The notes beneath the pieces are model-generated. The model saw only the letters and a program-made list of their open reading frames with translations, was not told the origin of the DNA and made no database searches. Below are positions 11,986-22,879 of a stretch of DNA of 64,000 nt, piece after piece. Source of the DNA: Turritopsis dohrnii (lineage: Eukaryota > Cnidaria > Hydrozoa > Anthoathecata > Oceaniidae); contig BQMF02000256.1 in the NCBI GenBank assembly GCA_027922465.2, positions 496,001 through 560,000 on the forward strand. The letters are read 5' to 3'. The position numbers and the translations under genes are program-made. Every line of letters starts with the position of its first letter. Position 1 is the first letter of the stretch.

Positions 11986-14900
11986 TCAGATAGTGGAAAA
12001 CACAGAACAGATTCCACATTGTCGTTAACGTAATCGCATGTCGGCTGCCTAGTCTTTTACTCCAAACACGCAATATATCTTTGTATAATTTCATCGATTC
12101 GTCGTACTTGCCTTGATCTTTGAAAAGATTGGCTAGGATCAACATTGTCGTTAACGTACTTGGATGTCTTTTTCCTAGTATGTCACTCTGAACATGCAAT
12201 ACATCCTCATATAATTTCATCGATTCATCGTACTTGCCTTGATCTTGCAAAACAGTGGCCAGGTTCGACTGTGTCGTTAACGTACTTGGATGTCTTTTTC
12301 CTAGTATGTCACTCTGAACATGCAATACATCCTCATATAATTTCATCGATTCATCGTGCTTGCCTTGATAATGCAAAACACAGGCCAGGTTCGACTGTGC
12401 CACTAACGTACTTGGATGTCTTTTTCCTAGTATGTCACTCTGAACATGCAATACATCCTCATATAATTTCATCGATTCATCGTACTTGCCTTGACAATAC
12501 AAAACACCGGCAAGGTTCAACTGTGTCGTTAACGTACTTGGGTGTCTTTTTCCTAGCATGTCACTCTGAACATGCAATACATCCTCATATAATTTCATCG
12601 ATTCATCGTACTTGCCTTGATAGTTCAAAACACCGGCCAGGTTCGACTGTGTCGTTAACGTACTTGGATGTCTTTTTCCTAGTATGTCACTCTGAACATG
12701 CAATACATCCTCATATAATTTCATCGATTCATTGTACTTCCCTTGATAATACAAAACACCGGCCAGGTTCGACTGTGTCGTTAACGTATTTGGATGTCTT
12801 TTTCCTAGTATGTCACTCTGAACATGCAATACATCCTCATATAATTTCATCGATTCATCGTACTTGCCTTGATCTTTCAAAACACCGGCCAGGTTAAACT
12901 GTGTCGTCAACGTACTTGGGTGTCTTTTTCCTAGTATGTCACTCTGAACATGCAATACATCCTCATATAATTTCATCGATTCATCGTACTTGCCTTGATA
13001 ATTCAAAACACCGGCCAGGTTCGACTGTGTCGTTAACGTACTTGGATGTCTTTTTCCTAGTATGTCACTCTGAACATGCAATACATCCTCATATAATTTC
13101 ATCGATTCATCGTACTTGCCTAGATGTACCAAAACAGTGGCCAGGTCCGACTGTGTCGTTAACGTTCTTGGATGTCTTTTTCCTAGTATGTCACTCTGAA
13201 CATGCAATACATCCTCATATAATTTCATCGATTCATCGTACTTGCCTTGATCATGCAAAACAGCGGCCTGGTTCGACTGTGTCGTTAACGTTCTTGGATG
13301 TCTTTTTCCTAGTATGTCACTCTGAACATGCAATACATCCTCATATAATTTCATCGATCCATCGTACTTGCCTTGATCTTTCAAAACACCGGCCAGGTTC
13401 GACTGTGTCGTTAACGTACTTGGATGTCTTTTTCCTAGTATGTCACTCTGAACATGCAATACATCCTCATATAATTTCATCGATTCATCGTACTTGCCTT
13501 GATATTTCAAAACACCGGCCAGGTTCGACTGTGTCGATAACGTACTTGGATGTCTTTTTCCTAGTATGTTACTCTGAACATGCAATACATCCTCATATAA
13601 TTTCATCGATTCATCGTACTTGCCTTGATCATGCAAAACAGCGGCCTGGTTCGACTGTGTCGTTAACGTACTTGGATGTCTTTTTCCTAGTATGTCACTC
13701 TGAACATGCAATACATCCTCATATAATTTCATCGATTCATCGTACTTGCCTAGATCTTTCAAAACACCGGCAAGGTTCGACTGTGTCGTTAACGTACTTG
13801 GATGTCTTTTTCCTAGTATGTCACTCTGAACATACAATACATCCTCATATAATTTCATCGATTCATCGTACTTGCCTTGATCATGCAAAACAGCGGCCTG
13901 GTTCGACTGTGTCGTTAACGTACTTGGATGTCTTTTTCCTAGTATGTCACTCTGAACATGCAATACATCCTCATATAATTTCATCGATTCATCGTACTTG
14001 CCTAGATCTTTCAAAACACCGGCCAGGTTCGACTGTGTCGTTAACGTACTTGGATGTCTTTTTCCTAGTATGTCACTCTGAACATACAATACATCCTCAT
14101 ATAATTTCATCGATTCATCGTACTTGCCTTGATCTTTCAAAACACCGGCCAGGTTCGACTGTGTTGTTAACGTACTTGGATGTCTTTTTCCTAGTATGTC
14201 ACTCTGAACATGCAATACATCCTCATATAATTTCATCGATTCATCGTACTTGCCTAGATGTTCTAAAACAGTGGCCAGGTTCGACTGTGTCGTTAACGTA
14301 CCTGGATATCTTTTTCCTAGTATGTCACTCTGAACATGCAATACATCCTCATATAATTTCATCGATTCATCGTACTTGCCTTGATCTTTCAAAACACCGG
14401 CCAGGTTCGACTGTGTCGTTAACGTACTTGGATGTCTTTTTCCTAGTATGTCACTCTGAACATGCAATACATCCTCATATAATTTCATCGATTCATCGTA
14501 CTTGCCTTGATATGCCCAAATATTTGCTAGGTTTGACTGTGTCGTTAACGTACTCTGATGACGACTTCCAAAAATGGATTTTCGCATTTCGTTGATTTCT
14601 GCAAATGTTATTACAGCCTCAAGATGGAATCCCTTATAGAGTTTTGTTAATGCTTCTTCTTCTTGCACCTTTATTGCTGTTGGATGTGATTTCGAAAGAA
14701 GAATTTTCACTTGCTTGCCCAAGTTTGTTAAGATTTCTTCGCCTTCATGAATTTTTCCCACTGTTGTCAGTACTTTTGATAGTTTGAGTTTGACTTGATA
14801 TGTTACTGGATTTTCATCGCCATAGTCATCTATACATTCTTTAAATGCGTTATGAATTGTTCTATATGCTGTTTGATAATCGCCAATAAATAGATGAATG

Positions 14901-17011
14901 TCAGTAAGACACAGTTGCAGTTTTAATCCAATTTTACTTCTGTTAAGCGGGGGAATGCTTTCTAGTAATGTTTTAATTTCTTCAGCATTAGCAGTGTGGA
15001 GTGATATCTTAAATTTTAAAAACGCGATTCTTAGTTGAGACTTGATGTCAATATTTTGAACGTTCCATATGTGGTTGTCTATGATATTTCGGAATCCATC
15101 AAGGTTTTCGTTATTTTCAAATAAACAATTGCCATATAGACAAAGAATTTTGGATTGGGTATTCGCGTTGACTGTTTTTATAGTATTAGGCTTGACAAGT
15201 TCTTCCATTCTTTCTTTGCATTTCTTATAATCGCCATTCCTGTTGAATGCCTTTGCTTTCAAATAGCCAATGTAGATCAATTCTTCATTTGAAAACTTAA
15301 AATTCTTTTGCCAACAATTTAAATGATGGACAGCGTTTTCGAATTGGCCATGATTCAGCAATGATCGTACTGATCCTTTTACAATGTCAATGATTCCATC
15401 AATTTTTCCCATTTTGGTAGTGTTTGACAAAATACACCGATAAATGTGATTAGACCAGTATTCTCCAAACTGGAAATGCTTGTGATTCTGGCTTTCTTCA
15501 ATGGCATTTCTACACATGGTTATAACATCGCTGATGGCTCTTTGCTTCTCCTTTGCTGACATTGATTCTTGAATAACGGATTGCAATAACGAATGGATGG
15601 ATATATGTTGAGTGGCCTCATCGAACTCTACCAAAGAATATTTAGATAGCAGGGATATTGCGTCTAATATAGCCTTTGACCCAACATCATCTAATTTTTG
15701 AAGGAAGGTTTGACTAATCGATTTCCCATCGATGACCGACATGATGAACGCGATTCGTGTAGCAGTTTTATTTAATTTCAATTCGCTTAGTGCCATCTGA
15801 TATGTGACCCATATGGTCTTTTTGGTGTTGATATTATAATTTTCAGGATCGTCGACCATCACATCAGCATAATATGCTTTCAACATTTCCACGCATTTCT
15901 TAACCGTAATCCTTGCAGTTTTCATGTACGCAATAACCAGCTGCAATGCCAATGGAAGACATCCTATTTGCTCAGCTAACTCTTCATAGATTTCTGTGGC
16001 TTCTCCGTTGCATTCTTCCTTCAAAATTTTTACGATGGTATCCTGTGTTAAAAACGATAGTTTCAAATGATCAAAGTGTTGTCCCCACTGCGTATACTGA
16101 CTTGTAATCAATATATCTCCTTTATAACCATTAATTTTGGGAAGGTACCGCTTTATTTCTCCAAAATTTTTGACGTCATCCAACACAAGGATATGATTCC
16201 GTTGTGACAGAAAGTCATATACTCTTTTAACCATAACAGTTCCACTAATGGTTTGACCGTTGCTGTCAAGGCTTGACAACCCAATCACTTGTGAGACGTC
16301 TAGTAAATCTTTCTCAATGGTATTTTGGTTTTCAGCGTTTAAAAAGATGATGTTCTTGTTGTAGTGTAATTGGAACTGGTGGCAGTAGACACGTGCAAGC
16401 TCCGACTTTCCGCAACCCGACAATCCGGATATCACTACTCTTTTGTTTCCACTTGTAAATGATTGACGAAGCCAAGAAATTTCATTGTCTCTTCCGTCAA
16501 AGTTGTTTACAACATCTATTAAACCAAATTCTATATTTTCTAGATCTTCATACATCGGACGGTTAATGATGCGATCTATTTCATTTTGTGGACACCCTAA
16601 GTCGAGCAAACAGTCCGAGTAATTTTGGATGGTTTTTTGAAAATCTCCTGTTGAAATCAAGCCAAGGTGAGCGTTAGTATTCCTTAGTTTTCTGAATGTG
16701 TCAAGTTGGTTTATGTGGTCGACACTGAGGTTGCAACAGGTTTTCATGATCAATATCACTGACGTGGCATCCAAAGAGAATACATCAGTTTCCTTGGATG
16801 ATGGAAACAGCATCTGCCACTGTACTTTTCCAATATGGCGTTGGTTCTTTAGTCTTGCAAACTTCTGTTTATCCTTACTGAGGAAGCTATAGAAATCCTT
16901 TGGGACTTTTGGCACTGCATAGCCATTGTGCATAATTTCAATGATCCTTTGCAAACCATAGCAAGCTAACTGGTCAATTCGTCTACGCTTGTTTTTTTCA
17001 CTTGAATTCAT
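11986..17011 (-). CDS. HEPN-NB-ARC-TPR STAND protein (NLR-like immune receptor type)
   Basis: Large exon of an NLR-like signalling ATPase. Numbering from the ATG at 17011: residues about 15-140 resemble the DZIP3-type HEPN domain, with LLFPSS-like phrase QMLFPSSKE at 66-74 and the HEPN R-x4-H motif RNTNAH at 110-115. The NB-ARC part has P-loop GLSGCGKS 196-203, Walker B ILVLDD 274-279, LITSQYTQW near 301 and GCLPLAL 350-356. A winged-helix/linker region follows, then helical TPR-like repeats and 20 almost identical 42-residue TPRs. I chose 17011 because a clear acceptor (TTTCTTTCTCACAG) ends at 17018, just upstream, so the 5' UTR is probably in another exon and the open frame up to 17074 is intronic. 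The frame stays open to 11939, but a strong donor GTAAGT follows 11986. Known role of the architecture: nucleotide-switched oligomerising sensor, with the HEPN domain as effector or adaptor. Ligand unknown. Confidence 0.85.
12012..14532 (-). repeat. Array of 20 tandem 126-bp units encoding TPRs
   Basis: Twenty units of exactly 126 bp encode 42-residue TPR motifs. The core GKYDESMKLYEDVLHVQSDI is nearly invariant. Differences cluster in the first eight residues of each unit (types such as AGVLKDQ, ATVLEHL, AAVLHDQ, AGVLNYQ, AGVLYYQ) and in a few sites of the HPSTLTTQSN end. The last unit, at the low-coordinate end, is the most diverged. Units 4-8 alternate two types, which suggests duplication of a two-unit (252 bp) block. 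The near-identity at DNA level implies recent unequal exchange or gene conversion. Confidence 0.95.
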
Positions 17012-17074
17012 TGTTGGCTGTGAGAAAGAAAATAAATATAAACATGTATCTTTTTGCATAGTGAATAGGACCAA

Positions 17075-18810
17075 AGAAGTACAGCAATCATTTAATTTTA
17101 TTTATTGAGACTGCATCAGGCCGTGGTTAATGTTTATGTTGATATGGTGTTCAAGTGATATCAACAGAACAGAAAGTATCCATTTAGCACACAATCAAGT
17201 TAAGTCAACCATAAATTAACACAAGCTGACACTTGATTGATGCGTAAGGAGGTTGCTACGATTCCATAACATCCGCAGCCAAATCGAATATCTCAAAATG
17301 CTGTTTTTGATATTTTATGTTAAAAGCAGTATTTTGGATTCTTGGATTCGAAATTTTCAAACAGTTTTTAACAACAATGTGTAGTATTTGTTTCGGTCAT
17401 CTGGACAATTCTTTCTCAATAATAAAAACAAGTGTTGAAAAAAAGTTATATAGGAAAAGCTAAAAAACTTTGTCAAGAAATGTGCGTAAAGACAACATCA
17501 TCCTAGGGGCTTCTTCGCCTTTATGATATGATTGAATTTTTTACCAAAAGTATTTTTGGGTAGATTAATTAAGATATTAAAACAAGAAACTTTGGTATTC
17601 TTAACAGTTGTTGAAAGGTTAGTACCATGGATAAAAATTGTTTACCGTTTCACTCAGTACTGGAGCTGAACAGTATAAAGGTTTTGCGCAATAACTTTTT
17701 ACTCAGGACACCTCGAACACAAACAAACATCAAAATAATAAAATTGAAACATCGTAACGCTTAAAATATTTTATTTTAGTTATGTATTTTAACACACAAT
17801 GTAGCTCTGCTTAAAAAATTGCTCTACGTTTGACCGAGACCATATTTTTTCAACCCTGAAAGTAACTTTAAAGTAAAAAGATTTTTAACATAACGCAAAA
17901 CTATAATGCATACAAAAGACACTTCAGTAATTGTTGAGCAGAATGACTTTCATTGAAAGTTAACCAAGAAATGTTATCCAAACAGTATATAAGAAGAACC
18001 ATGGTACTGTATTTGTTTTTTAATAAGCAACCTGGTTGCTACTCATCTTCAAAACTAACATTCTTTCTTGTTTTCTACCAATATGTTAAAGGGCCACGTG
18101 AATTATACAGACCAGACCGACTAACAGAAAGAAAAATACAACTGTTGTAAATATTATGTTTAATAGTAGGTCAGAAGAGGCAGACACTGCTCCACTTTTT
18201 TGATTAGCCCTTGATCTGCCACTGATCAGAAGTATTGTGAACTCACATGTCTTTAATTTGTCAATTCATGAGATTGACTGCTTAGTAAAATTAAACTTTC
18301 AATAAAAACGCATTTTAATATTTTCTTTAAAACACAAAGCTTTCCATAAGTACAAGCTTCCATTATCAAGTGAGATGCATCACAATCACATGGATTGGCT
18401 ATTGGCAATTGACTCAATAATGACGTCACAGATTGCAGTTTATGAAAAAAAAATAAAACATCCGTAATCAGTAATTTTTCCTTCTTTTTTTATCTAACGC
18501 TCATAACTTTGCCCAGCGTGATGCTATGTTGTCGTTTCCGATTTAGTTTCGTAAATGCGTGGTAAAACCTTTTCTTATTTTCTGTCGCTAATCCTCAGTT
18601 ATGTAGCTATGCTTTGCTTATGTATATCCCACCGATTCTCTAATTACGTATTTTATAATACCTATTTGTTATTTCTATTTTAAAGTTAGATGATTAAAAA
18701 CAAATTAAAATCTTCGAGGCCGCACTTGTTGATTAAACCATGTTATTGTGTTCAAACTGAAATTTCGAAACTAATGGTTATGATTATCTGTGGTGACTAT
18801 GGTCTATGTT
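17075..18810. other. Upstream region of the NB-ARC gene; no other gene seen
   Basis: AT-rich and non-coding. It probably holds the 5' UTR exon(s) and promoter of the minus-strand NB-ARC gene, which I could not place. The ORFs at 17953 and 18690 show no domain. Confidence 0.35.
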
Positions 18811-21385
18811 GTTACACCGACAAATGTAGTAACTCCAACAAATGTAGTAAATTTTCAACGACAAATTTAGTAACTCTGACAAATGTAATAAAAAAATCAA
18901 CGAGAAATGTAGTAATTTCGCTAACGTACTAAACCTACGTTTAATGTAGTAAACGCCTTAAACGTTGAAATGAGCCATAATTAGTTAAAGCACATAAACG
19001 TCTTTATCGAGTAGCTTTGTAAGGGCTGTCAAGTGGCGATAAAAAAACTCAAAAGGCGCATGCGCAGTAAAAAATTGCTAATATGAGCTACATGAGCCAT
19101 AATTATGTAAAACGCTTGACCATATAATAAAACTCAAAATCGCGCATGCGCAGAAAAAACTGTCAGGCTGAACTTAGGTAAAACGTATAAAGGTCTTCAT
19201 CAGATAATATTTCAAGAGTTATAAAGTGACCATATAATAGAACCCAAATTCGTGAATGCACAGTGAAATCATTTAGATAGCATCATTTCAAGCTAAGTTT
19301 GTGGTAAAATTGATATGTGTATACATGTAATATTCATCACTGCCAGCAACACATAAGAAGTGTTTGTTTGAAGGTATCCTGAATTCAATTGACGTCACAC
19401 ATAAAAGGGTTTACCTCCTTCCCACGAATCACGAGCCGATTAGAACTGAAACGTTAACTTAAAAAGCGATTGTGATCACAAGCTAGTTGTGTAAATCACT
19501 TAAGGCTATATTTGTTTGTGTCACAAATAAATAAATGAGTTCGAGATATCTATAATAATATCAGAACAAGAGGTTCTCAAGCTGCTTCAACATTCCCACA
19601 ACATTCTGAGAGCCATGTTTTCAGTGTATACGCTAGGCATACGTAAATGTTGCCTAATCTTGATTTGCTGTTAACTACAAATAATAAATATAAATATCAA
19701 ATGGTTGTAGTGTACATATTGCGATGTGTGTGTAGGAAGTATATAGACCTTCCATGGAATAGTAATGCATGGCGGCAATTGTATTCATATAAATACAGAG
19801 TTAAAGAAAACCTATATCTTCTATTTACAATTATTATTGTTATTATTACTATTATTTGTTCTGTTTTATCTCTTTTATGTTTTTCTATATAAAGGTATAT
19901 TTATTTGAAGAAGGCTTTTAAACTTACTGGACACGATTTACTGGGGCCATATAGATTGATTAACATAGTCTTGTACACTTCATCATCAATGACAGATAAA
20001 GACCTGGGACTTCGGGCACAAACCAAACAAACAAAAGGAACTAGGATTAAAAGAGCGCCCTTAATTACTTTATTAGCTATGGTTGTTTCTTCCTCCACGA
20101 TTGCTAACATATATACTGGTCAATATTTGTGTATTTTATCTTTTTAAAAATATTTTTACTTGAACATGTACGCATAAGTGGTATCTTTTATGCTAGTACG
20201 CTCACAGTGTGAATAACTAATTCTTTTAAACGAACCAAACCGGCGACAATAATAAGCTATCACTGGTATGTCAAACGTGGGATGTATTTAAAGCAGTCCT
20301 ATTTCTTTACTTCAGTAAAACATACGGTTCAGCTGTGGTAAACTTTTTTCGCCCTTGGATGTAAAAAATCAAAATATTTGAGAATAGTACCAGTAAAAAA
20401 GTACCATAGCAATAGTACCAGTATAAGTGAAAACTTCCTTGTTTGGTAAAAGTTAACAGGAACTGACATATGCTTATAGTAAGAATTTCTATTCCCCCCA
20501 AAAATAATACACAACACAATAATGAAAAGTTATAGTCTGACCTTTAAAAGTTACCTGATTAAGACCTTCGAGTGTTTCACCTAAAGGCCGATCTCCACTT
20601 ACGCGGTCAGTTTTGCGCATGCTCAGTGACAACTATTGCTCAACTTTGTTGGCCGTTGACGTCCATATTTTATGCGTTTGAAAGTAGGATTCGACTCTAC
20701 TTTTTCAGACGGCCGCGCAGCCATCTAGCATGTGAGCCAATCAAATTTTAAGAAAAATGCAAACATTGCAAAAAATTGTAAACATTGTGAATAAAAGAAA
20801 TGCTCAACCACGACTTTCTTTATCAACTGGAGATTGAAATTAATTGGTCGCGCGGACGTTCGTACGTATGTACGCACAAGTGGAGGTCAGCCTTAAGTAT
20901 GGCTAATTTAGCGTGCATTTAGTACTGCGCATGCGCGATTTTGAGTTTTATTACATGGCCACCTGATAGCCCTTGAAAAGTTACTTCGTGGAGACCTTGA
21001 TGCGTTTTGCCTAATTATTGCTCATGTAGGGCATATTAGCATTTTGTTACCGCGCATGCGCGTTTTGGGTTTTATTTTATGGCCACTTGGCAACCTTTAC
21101 AAAACTACTCGATAAAGACGTTTATGTTTTTTACCTAATTATGGTTTATTTACCTCATATTAGTGTTTTTTTACTGCGCATGCGCGATTTTGGGTTTTAT
21201 GATATTGCCACCTAATAGCCCTTGCTATGGTGAATACCTATACGTGTACCTAATTATGGCTCATTTCAACGTTCAAGGCATTTAGTACATTTGACGTAGG
21301 TTTACTACATTAGGCGAAATATTACAACATTTGTCGTTGATTTTCACTACATTTGTCGGAGTTACAACATTTGTCCATGTGTAAC
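18811..21385. mobile_element. Large foldback element (~2.6 kb) with ~500 bp subrepeat-rich arms
   Basis: The left arm (about 18811-19290) and right arm (about 20905-21385) are inverted copies. Both outer ends begin with GTTACAC, several CGACAAATGTAGTAA-type phrases and then AACGTTGAAATGAGCCATAA. Within each arm a unit of about 110-130 bp recurs, marked by the palindrome GCGCATGCGC beside AAAACTCAAAA. About 1.6 kb separates the arms, partly filled by a Harbinger-type MITE (20585-20893). No transposase is seen inside. Foldback elements of this kind are non-autonomous. The exact target duplication could not be defined. Confidence 0.75.
20585..20893. mobile_element. Harbinger-type MITE with TAA target duplication
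   Basis: A 309 bp element with inverted ends: left AGGCCGATCTCCACTTACGC, right complement AGGCTGACCTCCACTTGTGC. TAA flanks both sides (20582-20584 and 20894-20896), matching the 3 bp TWA duplication of PIF/Harbinger transposons. It contains no coding capacity and is nested inside the foldback element, so it is the younger insertion or was carried along. Confidence 0.7.
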
Positions 21386-21878
21386 ATATGTAATGCGTAC
21401 TTTACACAGGCGACTTCCTTCATATCGCATGCGCAATGAAGCTAAATTTCTGCTATCCTGAAGTAATTTCATAACAAGATATTTTTCTTGAGTTTTGGTG
21501 TGATAGCTGAATTCATTCTTTTTCTGTAGTCGCGTAATTTTATTGCTAATGAGGTTTTAATTAATCAGATGTTAAAAAAATAGCAAATATTACGACACTG
21601 CTTTTAATACGGCAGCAGTAACAAAAATACACAGATTATATTAATCTTTTTTCTTTTACTCTTTGATTGAACATTAGAAACTCGACTATACAATATTTTC
21701 TATTTTTAAGGTTTATCTGAGAATTTCTCTTTTTTTGTGTTTTTACATAAATGGTTTATAAATTCATAATTTAAACTAACGTCCGACTACTATAATGAGA
21801 TGTTTGATCAACAATTTTGATTCAACGCTGTAATTAATATTTCGAGAATTAAAACATTTAAGTTAAAACATTTTGTAA
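21386..21878. other. Unassigned non-coding stretch
   Basis: AT-rich sequence between two mobile elements. Nothing recognisable. Confidence 0.4.
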
Positions 21879-21880
21879 TA

Positions 21881-22874
21881 CCCAGTAAACATTTTGACGT
21901 CAGGATAAAGTCATATGACGGTATCTCTGACCGTCGTTTGACGGTCGTCTGGTGGTCAGAAATGCAACATAATTGTGACGTCGAAAAGTGACCGTCATCT
22001 GACGGTCATTTTGGACGGTCGATGAGACGTTGCTTCGACGTTTATATGACGTAAAAGGACCATGATATCAGTAAACATTGTGACGTCAAGATAACGTCAG
22101 TCACTTCTGACTGTGCAACGTCATTTTTGAGTTTTCTTAATCGTTGTTTTGAAGTCAAAATCCGACGTTGTTTTGTTGTTTCCATTTTGACCATTAAACA
22201 ACCGTTATGCGACGATGGAATACCACGTAGAAACAACGTTGAAACAACGTCTTTGTGCTTACAGGGCTAACAAAGAAATAAAAAAGAACAGCGGGAAAAT
22301 AGCTGAAATTGGATTGTTAATTTCCTTCGCAGCATTGCGTATTATTTTTTGATTATAATGAATATAAATGCCGTTGTATGGACGTCGAAGAAACGGTTGT
22401 TACGACGTCTCCCCAACGTTTTTAAAAATCACTTATTTAGTTTGGGTTTAGTTTTAAGGAATTAAATTCTATTGTGCCTGGGGCAGCGCTTTTATTCCAT
22501 TATCGCTTCTCTGGCTTTTCACGCATTTTATGTTTTTTTGTGATCAAACTCCTAAGAAAAGAGAGACGTCATATCGACGTTTTAATGACCGTTGTTTGAA
22601 CGTGAACATGACGTTATCGATTCATTTACCGTTATTGGAGTAGGAAACATATTTTTGTGCAATTATAAGAGAACTAAATGTAGATATAGCAACAAAAGTT
22701 GCTTTTCGTTCATTTTTATGATTTTTACATCTTCGTCATATGATCGTCAGATATGGTCATGACTAACTATGACCATTACACGACGTCGAATAAACGTTAG
22801 CTTTGGTCAGTTTTGGTCGCGACGTTAATGTGACCAAATCCTGACCGTCATTTAAACGTCGGATGCTTACTGGG
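21881..22874. mobile_element. ~1 kb MITE with CCCAGTAA termini and TA flanks
   Basis: The ends are CCCAGTAAACATTTTGACGT (left) and the complement CCCAGTAAGCATCCGACGTT (right), flanked by TA on both sides (21879-21880, 22875-22876). The interior is filled with short GACGTC, GACCGTC and AACGT motifs in both orientations, making an imperfect palindrome. No ORF is supported. The TA duplication suggests mobilisation by a Tc1/mariner-like or other TA-inserting transposase. Confidence 0.75.
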
Positions 22875-22879
22875 TAGTT

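Noticed and set aside
12145..14595. Plus-strand ORFs of 250 and 564 codons opposite the TPR array
   Set aside because: The 126-bp period is a multiple of three, so an antisense frame stays open automatically. The protein is only the repeat's mirror and no start, splice or domain supports it.
17012..17074. N-terminal extension of the NB-ARC protein from a TTG at 17074
   Set aside because: It lacks an ATG at its start and contains a clean 3' splice site just before the ATG at 17011, so it is most likely intron.
19901..20110. 69-residue minus ORF with a hydrophobic stretch inside the foldback element
   Set aside because: It is short, without homology known to me, splice partner or promoter. 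The hydrophobic run may be chance.
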